Positions 8,107-16,532 of a stretch of 64,000 bases of DNA are shown here, one piece after another. The stretch's first letter is position 1. Each line of letters begins with the position of its first letter. The stretch is taken from NCBI GenBank assembly GCA_017475555.1, contig JAFVFL010000046.1, forward strand, positions 1-64,000. Reading direction: 5' to 3'. A program made the translations under genes and the position numbers. The notes under the pieces were generated by a model. It was not told the DNA's origin. It worked only from the letters and a program-made list of their open reading frames with translations, and made no database searches. Source of the stretch: Ruminococcus sp. Lineage in GTDB: Bacteria; Bacillota; Clostridia; Oscillospirales; Ruminococcaceae.

Positions 8107-9402
8107 ATGGTTAAAATAAATAGCGTTATACCAGGATCCTTTGCGGCGAAAGCCGGTGTGCTTCCGGAGGATATCCTGTGCAGTATCAACGGGCACGATA
8201 TCAGAGATGTCCTTGATTATATGTATTATGCAGCAGAAACCAGGGCTGTGCTTGTGCTTGTCCGCAGCGGACAGAGGTATACAGTAAAGATCGACAAGGA
8301 CGAATATGATGATCTCGGACTTGAATTTGAAACTTATCTTATGGACGAGAAGCAGTCATGCAGCAACCGGTGTGTCTTCTGCTTTATTGATCAGATGCCG
8401 CCGGGAATGCGTGAAACGCTGTATTTCAAGGACGATGATGCGAGACTCTCATTCCTGCAGGGTAACTACGTCACTCTGACAAATATGTCACAGGCTGATA
8501 TCGACAGGATAATCGAGATGAAGCTGAATATCAACGTATCAGTCCATACCACAAACCCTCAGCTGCGTGTGAAGATGATGCACAATCGCTTTGCCGGCGA
8601 AAAGCTGAAATATATATGGCAGCTTGCAAAGAGCGGTATAAAGCTGAATTGTCAGGTGGTCTGCTGTCCTGATCTTAATGACGGCGACGAGCTTCGCAGG
8701 ACGCTGAGCGATCTTGGTGAGCTTATGCCGAATATCAGCAGCATGGCTGTAGTTCCGGTCGGAGTTACTAAGTACAGAGAAGGACTTTACCCACTTAAAA
8801 CGTTTACCCCGGAAAGGGCAGCTGAAACTATAGATATCATTGCGGAATTTCAGGAGCGATTCTACGACAGATTCGGGACAAGAACCGTTTTTCCGTCAGA
8901 TGAGTTTTTCCTTATCGCCGGAAGAGATATACCCGATATGGATTACTATGAGGATATGCCGCAGTACGAGAACGGAGTGGGTATGCTCAGGTCGCTTATC
9001 GACGAGTTCGACAAGGCGTTAGAGCTTGCAGGACAGGAGGATATCGACAGATGTGTTTCAATAGCGACCGGGTATAGTGCATTTCCGGTGCTTTCGGAGC
9101 TTGCGGCAAAGGCTGAGAAGCATTTTCCGGGGCTGAAATGTCAAGTTTACAGGATAAGGAACGATTTCTTCGGAGAGACTATAACTGTTGCCGGGCTTAT
9201 TACCGGACAGGATCTGACGGCTCAGCTCAGCGGAAGACAGCTTGGCAGTGAGGTGCTTGTCTCATCGTCAATGATACGCCGTGACAGTGATATTTTTCTT
9301 GATGATATGACGATAAAGGAGGCTGAGGATCTGCTCGGGACAAGGATAACTCCGGTCAATAGTGACGGATTTGAGCTTCTCGATGCGATGCTCGGTGTAT
9401 AG
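8107..9402 (+). CDS. DUF512 family protein (PDZ + radical SAM-like)
   Basis: A 431-residue protein with an N-terminal PDZ-like domain (about residues 1-65, SVIPGSFAAKAGVLPEDIL), then a radical SAM-type cluster motif CSNRCVFC (CxxxCxxC, near residue 80) and the C-terminal DUF512 region. The family is conserved in Clostridia next to der, as here (26 bp upstream of der). The Cys motif suggests a [4Fe-4S] cluster; the reaction is not known. CAGGAG precedes the start. Confidence 0.85.
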   Translation: MVKINSVIPGSFAAKAGVLPEDILCSINGHDIRDVLDYMYYAAETRAVLVLVRSGQRYTVKIDKDEYDDLGLEFETYLMDEKQSCSNRCVFCFIDQMPPGMRETLYFKDDDARLSFLQGNYVTLTNMSQADIDRIIEMKLNINVSVHTTNPQLRVKMMHNRFAGEKLKYIWQLAKSGIKLNCQVVCCPDLNDGDELRRTLSDLGELMPNISSMAVVPVGVTKYREGLYPLKTFTPERAAETIDIIAEFQERFYDRFGTRTVFPSDEFFLIAGRDIPDMDYYEDMPQYENGVGMLRSLIDEFDKALELAGQEDIDRCVSIATGYSAFPVLSELAAKAEKHFPGLKCQVYRIRNDFFGETITVAGLITGQDLTAQLSGRQLGSEVLVSSSMIRRDSDIFLDDMTIKEAEDLLGTRITPVNSDGFELLDAMLGV

Positions 9403-9428
9403 CAGAAAAAGAAAGGAGAGTGATACAA

Positions 9429-10757
9429 ATGGCATTGCCGATAGTTGCAGTCGTAGGCAGACCTAATGTCGGAAAGTCCACGCTGTTCAATAAACTGATC
9501 GGAAAAAGACTGTCTATCGTGGAGGATACTCCGGGAGTTACCCGTGACCGTATCTATTCAAAGTGCGAGTGGAGAGGCAAGGAATTTATGGTCGTTGATA
9601 CCGGAGGAATAGAGCCGGACAGCAACGATGTCATTCTTGCACAGATGAAGAGACAGTCTCAGCTTGCGATCGAAAAGGCTGATGTTATAGTCTTTGTGAC
9701 GGATATCCGCTGCGGAGTGACATCTGATGACTACGCAGTTGCAGAAATGCTGATGAAGAGCGGAAAACCGGTGATACTTGCTGTAAACAAGGTTGATAGC
9801 CTCGGTGAGCCGCCGCTTGAGCTTTATGAATTCTACAACCTCGGTCTTGGCGAGCCGTATCCTATATCCTCTGTTCACGGACACGGTACAGGTGATATGC
9901 TTGATGCGGTATATGAGCTTCTTCCGGACGGAAACGAACCGGAATACGGAGATGATTATATAAAGGTCGCCGTCATAGGAAAGCCGAATGCCGGAAAATC
10001 ATCTCTTGTGAACAAGGTAGCAGGGGAGGAGCGGGTCATAGTATCTGATATTGCCGGAACGACCCGTGATTCAACGGATACCACTGTAGAGAATGAGTAT
10101 GGAAAATTTGTATTCATCGACACGGCTGGTATAAGAAAAAAGTCAAAGGTAACTGAAAAGGTAGAGCATTACAGCGTGCTGAGGGCTTATATGGCTGTTG
10201 ACAGAGCTGATGTATGTGTAATAATGCTTGATGCAGCGGAAGGCTTCACAGAGCAGGATTCAAAGGTCGCAGGATATGCCCATGAGCAGGGCAAGGCTTG
10301 TGTTGTCGCTGTGAACAAGTGGGATATAGTTGAGAAGGACGATAAGACAATGCAGGAGTACCGGACAAAGCTTGAAAATGATTTCAGCTTCATGTCCTAT
10401 GTACCCTTCGTATTCATATCCGCAAAGACCGGACAGAGACTGAACAAGCTGTTTGAGCTGATCAAGTACACTAACGAGCAGAACAGTATGAGGATATCCA
10501 CAGGAATGCTCAACGATGTTCTTGCATATGCTACAACGAGGGTACAGCCGCCTTCAGACAAGGGCAGAAGACTGAAGATATACTATATGACTCAGCCCTC
10601 TACAAGACCGCCGACATTCGTTACCTTTGTGAACAGAGCTGATCTGTTCCATTTTTCCTACAGACGTTATATAGAAAATCAGATAAGGGCGACCTTCGGG
10701 CTGGAGGGAACTCCGGTGAGATTCATCGTCCGTGAAAGAGGAGGAAATGACAAATGA
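9429..10757 (+). CDS. der: Ribosome assembly GTPase Der (EngA)
   Basis: A 442-residue double-GTPase needed for 50S subunit maturation. Two G domains are seen: the first P-loop is GRPNVGKST, the second GKPNAGKSS; each is followed by DTGG/DTAG and NKVD/NKWD motifs, and a KH-like C-terminal domain ends the protein. The ATG at 9429 is chosen over the GTG at 9420, because AAAGGAG at 9412-9418 would overlap the earlier start. It overlaps plsY by ATGA. Confidence 0.95.
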   Translation: MALPIVAVVGRPNVGKSTLFNKLIGKRLSIVEDTPGVTRDRIYSKCEWRGKEFMVVDTGGIEPDSNDVILAQMKRQSQLAIEKADVIVFVTDIRCGVTSDDYAVAEMLMKSGKPVILAVNKVDSLGEPPLELYEFYNLGLGEPYPISSVHGHGTGDMLDAVYELLPDGNEPEYGDDYIKVAVIGKPNAGKSSLVNKVAGEERVIVSDIAGTTRDSTDTTVENEYGKFVFIDTAGIRKKSKVTEKVEHYSVLRAYMAVDRADVCVIMLDAAEGFTEQDSKVAGYAHEQGKACVVAVNKWDIVEKDDKTMQEYRTKLENDFSFMSYVPFVFISAKTGQRLNKLFELIKYTNEQNSMRISTGMLNDVLAYATTRVQPPSDKGRRLKIYYMTQPSTRPPTFVTFVNRADLFHFSYRRYIENQIRATFGLEGTPVRFIVRERGGNDK

Positions 10758-11440
10758 TCAAGCTTCTTGCAATACTGATAGCGGCTGTTATAAGCTATCT
10801 GCTCGGCAGTCTTTGCTTTGCGATAATCTTCGTAAGGATAATCAAGGGACAGGATATCAGGACAATGGGAAGCAAAAATGCCGGACTTACGAATGTGCTG
10901 AGGTGCTGCGGCAGCTCGTGTGCAGTCCTTACGCTTGTAGGTGATCTGTGCAAGGGCGTACTTGCAGTGTCACTGTCAAGAACTATCGCTTCTGCACTGA
11001 ACGCCGGACTGCAATATGACAACAATACAAGGTATATCGGCTATATTGCGGCTTTTTTTGCGATACTCGGTCACGTTTTCCCGCTTTATTTCAATTTCAG
11101 GGGCGGAAAGGGCGTGCTTGTCGGGGTTGCTTCATTTATTTTCATAGACTGGAAGATGTTTGTGATCCTGCTGATAATATTTGCAGCAGTTCTCATCTTT
11201 TCAAATTACGTTTCACTCGCTTCGATTACCGCCTCTGCGTGCTGTCCGGTCATCACTTTCCTTACATCATGGCTCGGTGACGGCTGTACTCTCGGCAGAA
11301 GTGCGTTGTATATGCTTCTTTCGGTACCAATGGCTGCTATGGTTATCTGGATGCACCGCAGCAACATCAACAGGCTCCTTAATGGTACAGAGAGAAAATT
11401 CCGCAAATCAAAGACCTCCGGCTCTTCCGGAAAAAAATGA
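10754..11440 (+). CDS. plsY: Glycerol-3-phosphate acyltransferase PlsY
   Basis: A 228-residue multi-pass membrane enzyme that transfers an acyl group from acyl-phosphate to glycerol-3-phosphate, the first step of phospholipid synthesis. Conserved motifs are present: GSLCFAIIF near residue 18, GSKNAGLTNVLR near 37-48 and GHVFPLYFNFRGGKGV near 100-115. About 5-6 hydrophobic segments are visible. It overlaps der by 4 bp (ATGA), so the two are translationally coupled. Confidence 0.93.
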   Translation: MIKLLAILIAAVISYLLGSLCFAIIFVRIIKGQDIRTMGSKNAGLTNVLRCCGSSCAVLTLVGDLCKGVLAVSLSRTIASALNAGLQYDNNTRYIGYIAAFFAILGHVFPLYFNFRGGKGVLVGVASFIFIDWKMFVILLIIFAAVLIFSNYVSLASITASACCPVITFLTSWLGDGCTLGRSALYMLLSVPMAAMVIWMHRSNINRLLNGTERKFRKSKTSGSSGKK

Positions 11441-11457
11441 TCTATGAGGTGATATAA

Positions 11458-12996
11458 ATGGCAGAGTTAAAGGAATACAGAGGACATATCCGTAACTGGA
11501 AGGCACTTTGCAGTGAGCTTGGCGTTGACGCAGCACTCCCGAGAAGTGAGCGTGAGCAGGAGATCATCGTCCGTGCGTATGAAACGTGGGGACGTACAAT
11601 GGCGGATCATATCTATGGTATGTTTGCATTCTGGCTGACTGACGGAGATAAGATATTCGCTCTGAGAGACCAGTTCGGCACAAAGCCGTTCTACTACTAC
11701 GTTACGGCGGATAACAGTCTTCTGTGCAGTCTTTCGATACGCACAATAATGGAGCAGGACGGCTTTGTGAAGGAGCTTAATGAGGAAATGCTCCAGATCT
11801 ACATGACGCTGACCTATGTTGCAGGTGAGGACACATTCTTCAAAGGAGTGAAGAAGCTCATGCCGGGCCACTGGCTTGAGTTTGCAAACGGAGAGCTTGA
11901 GCTTGGAAGATACTGGACACCGCAGTTCAAAGCGGACGATTCAAAGTCACTTGAGGACTGGGCTGATGAGATACACAGCACTGTCAAGGGCATATTCCCG
12001 GAGGTGCTTGAGGAGGGCGAGACAGCTGAGTCATTTCTCTCCGGCGGAGTGGATTCCTCATATGTTCTGGCACTGTCAGACTGTAAGGTAACTGACTCCT
12101 GCGGATATGATGATGAGCGTTTTGACGAATCAGGTCTTGCGAAGAAGACTGCGGAGCTTCTCGGAAGAGAAAATAACCGGTGTCTGATAACTCCTGAGCA
12201 GTATTTTGATATCGTACCCTATGTTATGTACAATATGGAGCAGCCGCTCGGTGACGCCTCTGCGATAGTTTTTGCCATAGCCTGCCGTGCAACGGCAGAG
12301 CACACAAGGATATGCTATTCCGGTGAAGGCTCAGATGAATTTTTCGGCGGCTACAATATGTACCGCAATGCTGAGCGTTACGGAGACAATCTGAAGACCT
12401 TCTATGTCGGCAATACAAATATAATGAAGGAAGACGAAAAGAAGCGTATCCTACAGCATTACAGCGATGATGTACTTCCGATAAAGCTTGTTGAGGGAAT
12501 ATATAAGGAAACTGAGGGGCTTGATCCGCTCACGAAGATGTCGGATGTTGACATACAGATCTGGCTTGAGGGAGATATATACCTTAACGTTGACAAGATG
12601 AGTACAGCAGCAGGACTTGAGATCAGAATGCCGCTTACTGATATGAGAGTATTCGATATTGCTTCAAGACTGCCGTCAAAATACAAGGTAACTGCTGATT
12701 CTGAGACGAACAAGATAGCATTCAGGACTGCGGCTGCAAAGGTACTTCCGGACGAGATCGCTTTCAGAAAGAAGCTCGGCTTCATCGTTCCAATACGCAT
12801 ATGGCTCGCTGATGAGCGTTATAACTCAGATGTGCGGAGGCTGCTTGGAAGTGATATAGCTGCAAGATTTTTCAAGCCGGATGAGATCGCAGCGATATTC
12901 GATGACTATATCGGCGGCAACTCTGACAACTGGCGTAAGGTTTGGACGATCTACACATTCCTTGTGTGGTATGAGGAATATTTTGTAAAAAGATGA
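11458..12996 (+). CDS. Asparagine synthetase-like protein lacking the N-terminal glutaminase Cys
   Basis: A 512-residue AsnB relative. The ATP-PPi synthetase domain is complete (SGGVDSS PP-loop near residue 198; YSGEGSDEFFGGY near 288; EIRMPLTD near 389). The N-terminal class II glutaminase domain is incomplete: the protein begins at the stretch that corresponds to NGEIYNYREL (here RGHIRNWKAL), so the MCGI start with its catalytic Cys and roughly the first 60-70 residues are missing. Only 17 bp separates it from plsY and GAGGTGATATAA precedes the ATG, so no upstream coding piece is available. It would need free ammonia or a separate glutaminase to make asparagine; this is inference. Confidence 0.8.
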   Translation: MAELKEYRGHIRNWKALCSELGVDAALPRSEREQEIIVRAYETWGRTMADHIYGMFAFWLTDGDKIFALRDQFGTKPFYYYVTADNSLLCSLSIRTIMEQDGFVKELNEEMLQIYMTLTYVAGEDTFFKGVKKLMPGHWLEFANGELELGRYWTPQFKADDSKSLEDWADEIHSTVKGIFPEVLEEGETAESFLSGGVDSSYVLALSDCKVTDSCGYDDERFDESGLAKKTAELLGRENNRCLITPEQYFDIVPYVMYNMEQPLGDASAIVFAIACRATAEHTRICYSGEGSDEFFGGYNMYRNAERYGDNLKTFYVGNTNIMKEDEKKRILQHYSDDVLPIKLVEGIYKETEGLDPLTKMSDVDIQIWLEGDIYLNVDKMSTAAGLEIRMPLTDMRVFDIASRLPSKYKVTADSETNKIAFRTAAAKVLPDEIAFRKKLGFIVPIRIWLADERYNSDVRRLLGSDIAARFFKPDEIAAIFDDYIGGNSDNWRKVWTIYTFLVWYEEYFVKR

Positions 12997-13010
12997 TCTT
13001 TAACAATATG

Positions 13011-13045
13011 GTGCTGCTGGTCAACCGGCAGCACTTATTTTAATT
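13011..13045 (+). terminator. Terminator after the asparagine synthetase gene
   Basis: GTGCTGCTGG pairs with CCGGCAGCAC (one wobble) around a 3-nt loop, followed by a T-rich tail. It closes the DUF512-der-plsY-asn operon. Confidence 0.7.
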
Positions 13046-13146
13046 TCATGCGGAAATAAATTAATAAGCTATTGCGTATTTTAGACAATCAGACGGTATA
13101 CAATATATTAAGATTGCACAAATTCATAATTTCTTCACAAAAGGTC

Positions 13147-13175
13147 TTTACTTTTTGTTTATAATGTGTTATGAT
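13147..13175 (+). promoter_or_regulatory. Upstream promoter (P1) of the yerC-like/GH9 unit
   Basis: TTTACT (13147-13152) and TATGAT (13170-13175), 17-bp spacing, in a sequence that resembles the second promoter 89 bp downstream. Confidence 0.6.
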
Positions 13176-13233
13176 ATACTAAAGGTGAAGATTGCAGACA
13201 GTAATGTCAGGTACAAAAAAATTTGTTTCCGGG

Positions 13234-13267
13234 ACTTTACTTTTCCGTAGCATTGTGTTACAATGTA
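13234..13267 (+). promoter_or_regulatory. Second promoter (P2) of the yerC-like/GH9 unit with operator-like dyads
   Basis: TTTACT (13236-13241) and TACAAT (13259-13264), 17-bp spacing. The -10 lies inside the perfect dyad CATTGT-gtt-ACAATG (13251-13265), and ACTTTAC/GTAAAGT flank the whole promoter. This layout suggests repressor control; the factor is unknown. Confidence 0.55.
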
Positions 13268-13321
13268 AAGTAGGAAATCGTATCCGCATAATTCGCCTGA
13301 TGGCAGATTGGAGTTATAAAA

Positions 13322-13621
13322 ATGATCGACAAAATCAAATCAGAAAATATGGATCTACTCTTCGAGGCTATTCTTACTCTCGAAACCGTTGAGGACTGCT
13401 ATAAGTTCTTTGACGATCTCTGTACGAGCATTGAGCTGAAATCCTTTGCTCAGAGGCTTCATGTGGCAAAGCTTCTTGATGAGCACAGAGTGTACAACAG
13501 CATAGTTACAGAGACAGGTGCGAGCACAGCGACGATAAGCAGGGTGAACCGCTCACTGAAGGACGGCAACGACGGCTATAACATTGTTTTCGACAGGCTG
13601 AAGAAAAAGGATCTGCTGTAA
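13322..13621 (+). CDS. YerC/YecD family TrpR-like regulator
   Basis: A 99-residue protein of the TrpR-related YerC/YecD family. The DNA-binding helix-turn-helix is near residues 59-82 (NSIVTETGASTATISRVNRS). Family members are small helical DNA-binding proteins of mostly unknown targets. It lies only 25 bp upstream of the dockerin-bearing cellulase with no terminator between, so the two are probably cotranscribed from the tandem promoters at 13147 and 13236. Confidence 0.85.
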   Translation: MIDKIKSENMDLLFEAILTLETVEDCYKFFDDLCTSIELKSFAQRLHVAKLLDEHRVYNSIVTETGASTATISRVNRSLKDGNDGYNIVFDRLKKKDLL

Positions 13622-13646
13622 TTATTTACTGGAAGGAAGCATTCAG

Positions 13647-16472
13647 ATGAAGAAAAAAAGTTTTCTCAGGAGGACTGCTGCACTGCTCTCAGCAGCTGCC
13701 GTGCTGACCACAAGCTCGGCTTTCGTATCAGATGCGGCATATATCGACACCGAGCACGAAAACAATTATGACAACTTCGCAGAAGCACTCCAGCTTGCAC
13801 TTTGCTTCTACGATGCAAACAAGTGCGGCGATGAAGTCGCTGACGACGGTTACTATTCGTGGAGGGGAAATTGTCACGTAAAGGACGGGTATATCCCTCT
13901 CCAGCCTATGGATCCTATGCCTGAGGGCTTCGGCAGGGGAAAGACTGACGAGGAGCTTGGCGACGGCTCTGATACCGGATCAGGAGATTCAGGCGAGGGC
14001 TCTGTGCTTGGCAGCGATGACCCGAGCCTCTATGTCGGCGTTAATATGTCGCAGGAGTTTATTGATGCCAACATCAAGTATCTTGACCCGGACGGAAACG
14101 GTACGCTCGATCTTACCGGAGGCTGGCATGATGCCGGAGATCATGTGAAGTTCGGTCTTCCGGGCAGCTATTCCGCTTCAACTGTAGGCTGGGGCTATTA
14201 TGAATTCCGTGAAGCATACGAGGAGCTTGGACTTGTAAAGCACGTAGAGGACGAGCTGAGATGGATAAACGACTATTTCATGAAGGCTACATTCCTTGAT
14301 GATGACGGAAATGTCGTTGCGTACTGCTATCAGGTTGGTGAAGGAAGTAATGACCACAATTACTGGTGTGCTCCTGAGCTTCAGGTGGACGGCACAGTTG
14401 TAGCTTCCTCTTCCTGTGGGGTCAAAAGACCTGCATACTTTGCAACAACTGAAATGCCGGCATCCGACCAGTGTGCAGGTGCAGCAGCTTCACTTGCTGT
14501 AAATTATCTGAATTTCAAGGATACAGACCCGGAATATGCCGAAAAAAACCTGAAATACGCAAAGGCACTGTATGACTTTGCTGTTGCTACACATACCGAG
14601 GAGTGGGAACCAGGCACAACTCCGAGAGCTACAAGTCTCGGATACGACGGAGGCTTCTATCCCTCAAGCTACGACTATGACGAGCTTGCATGGGCAGCTG
14701 TATGGCTTTACTACTGCACCGAAAATTACGATTACATCAATGATATCATATCAGTAGATGAGACTCAGACCAATGAAAAGGGTGCTTATTATTATACCGG
14801 TTATCTGAAGAGAATAATGACTGATACCGGAAACTGCTGGCAGAATATATGGGTACACTGCTGGGATACAGTATGGGGCGGCGTATTTGCAAAGCTTGCT
14901 CCCGTTACAAATCTGGCACGTGACTGGTATATATTCAACTGGAATCTCGAATTCTGGTCGGGCGTAAGCAAGGAGACAGCTGCCGCTGCTGAGGCAGGAA
15001 CTGCTGTTGAGCTGAAGGACGGAGAAGGAAACGTTATTGGTACTGTAGAGCCGATGAGGAAATACTTCACCAAGGTAACTGCTCATAAGTATTTCGGAAT
15101 GGACGATCTGCTTTGGAATATGCCTATGACTGCTGACCAGATACCTGACCTTGGTGAGAAAGACGGTAACTTCATTGCAAAATCTCCTAACGGCTGGGCA
15201 GTCGTTATGGACTACGGAAGTGCAAGATATAATACTGCTGCCGGGCTTTGTGCAATGGTTTACGCCAAGGAGACCGGAGATATGACATATGCTGAATGGG
15301 CTAAGGATCAGATGGAGTATATCCTCGGCGATAATCCTATGGGCTACGCCTACGAGGTCGGCTACGGATACAGCTATGCTACACAGCCGCACCATCGTTC
15401 ATCGCATTGTTCAGCAAGACAGAGCCAGGAGGATCAGATAAACCAGATACATACTCTCTGGGGAGCACTTGTCGGCGGTCCTGACCTGAAGGATTATCAC
15501 AACGACCTGACCAAGGACTATATCTTCAACGAGGTAACCGACGACTACAATGCGGGCTTCTGCGGCGATCTTGCAGGACTTTACTATTACTATGGTGCAA
15601 AGGGCAAGGAGCTTGCTGATAAGAATAAGCTTATCGAGAATTTTGATATGTCTGCAAATGCTGAGAACGGATATGACCAGATAGATGAGAATGGAGATCC
15701 GCTGCCTGTAGGACTTTATTGCTCAGGCGGAAAGAATCAGGAGCAGACCGGAAGTGTTCAGCTCAAGATAGTCGTTCACAACAGGACAATTGACCCGCCG
15801 AGGTTTGAAAGTGATCTCAAGGCAAGGTATTATTTCAACATCAAGGAGCTTACAGATGCAAGCTATGATCCTGATGAATATATCTTCACACGTATTGACT
15901 ATGACCAGGAAAAGGGCTATTCTGACGATAAGAACTCAGTAATATTCACAGGCCCCACGAAGTATGATGACAATGGAACCTACTACGTTGAGATGCAGTG
16001 GAAGAACTGCGATTTCTATGGCAGCCGTGTATTCCAGTTTGCTATCGGGTATAATCAGGATAAGGTGACATATGATGATGTTGTGTGGGATTCTGCCAAT
16101 GATTACAGCTATGAGGATCTTGTATCCTTTGCAGACGACAATGATGCTGCTGCTATAACCGAAAAGATAACCCTGTACGCTGACGGAAAGCTCGTGTGGG
16201 GAGTTGAGCCTGACGGCACCGCACCCGACGATTCCGATAGCAGTCAGCTTTGGGGCGATGCAAATATTGACGGAAAGGTCAATATGGCAGATGCTGTAGC
16301 AGTTCTTCAGTATCTTGCAAACTCAGAAAAATATCCTCTGAAGCCGCAGGGACTTGATAATGCTGATGTTTACGATAACGGAAGCAGCCTGTCCGGACTT
16401 GATGCTGTTGTTATCCAGCAGCTCGATGCAGGCGTTTATAAGCAGGCAGATATGCCATTAAAGGCTGAATAG
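13647..16472 (+). CDS. Secreted GH9 endoglucanase with CBM3 and dockerin
   Basis: A 941-residue cellulosomal cellulase. Order: signal peptide (1-31), GH9 catalytic domain (about 40-670), CBM3c-like module (about 688-850), type I dockerin (about 867-935). Catalytic features: GGWHDAGDHVKF (Asp162/Asp165), HHRSSH near 582 and the acid Glu629 in FNEVTDDYNAGF. The dockerin has two Ca-binding repeats (DANIDGKVNMADAV and a degenerate DVYDNGSSLSGLDAV). The GH9 domain carries an extra segment of about 70 residues, rich in Gly/Ser/Asp (about 78-150), between SWRGN and GGWHDAGD. It would bind a scaffoldin cohesin outside the cell and cut beta-1,4-glucan. AAGGAAG precedes the start. Confidence 0.95.
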   Translation: MKKKSFLRRTAALLSAAAVLTTSSAFVSDAAYIDTEHENNYDNFAEALQLALCFYDANKCGDEVADDGYYSWRGNCHVKDGYIPLQPMDPMPEGFGRGKTDEELGDGSDTGSGDSGEGSVLGSDDPSLYVGVNMSQEFIDANIKYLDPDGNGTLDLTGGWHDAGDHVKFGLPGSYSASTVGWGYYEFREAYEELGLVKHVEDELRWINDYFMKATFLDDDGNVVAYCYQVGEGSNDHNYWCAPELQVDGTVVASSSCGVKRPAYFATTEMPASDQCAGAAASLAVNYLNFKDTDPEYAEKNLKYAKALYDFAVATHTEEWEPGTTPRATSLGYDGGFYPSSYDYDELAWAAVWLYYCTENYDYINDIISVDETQTNEKGAYYYTGYLKRIMTDTGNCWQNIWVHCWDTVWGGVFAKLAPVTNLARDWYIFNWNLEFWSGVSKETAAAAEAGTAVELKDGEGNVIGTVEPMRKYFTKVTAHKYFGMDDLLWNMPMTADQIPDLGEKDGNFIAKSPNGWAVVMDYGSARYNTAAGLCAMVYAKETGDMTYAEWAKDQMEYILGDNPMGYAYEVGYGYSYATQPHHRSSHCSARQSQEDQINQIHTLWGALVGGPDLKDYHNDLTKDYIFNEVTDDYNAGFCGDLAGLYYYYGAKGKELADKNKLIENFDMSANAENGYDQIDENGDPLPVGLYCSGGKNQEQTGSVQLKIVVHNRTIDPPRFESDLKARYYFNIKELTDASYDPDEYIFTRIDYDQEKGYSDDKNSVIFTGPTKYDDNGTYYVEMQWKNCDFYGSRVFQFAIGYNQDKVTYDDVVWDSANDYSYEDLVSFADDNDAAAITEKITLYADGKLVWGVEPDGTAPDDSDSSQLWGDANIDGKVNMADAVAVLQYLANSEKYPLKPQGLDNADVYDNGSSLSGLDAVVIQQLDAGVYKQADMPLKAE

Positions 16473-16476
16473 TGAA

Positions 16477-16512
16477 AAAATCCCTCTGTTTTATGAACAG
16501 AGGGATTTTTAT
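16477..16512. terminator. Bidirectional terminator between GH9 and GH2 genes
   Basis: A 12-bp perfect stem (AATCCCTCTGTT / AACAGAGGGATT) with a 5-nt loop, flanked by an A run on one side and a T run on the other, so it serves both converging genes. Confidence 0.85.
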
Positions 16513-16532
16513 TGACATAGTACGTGGTAAAA

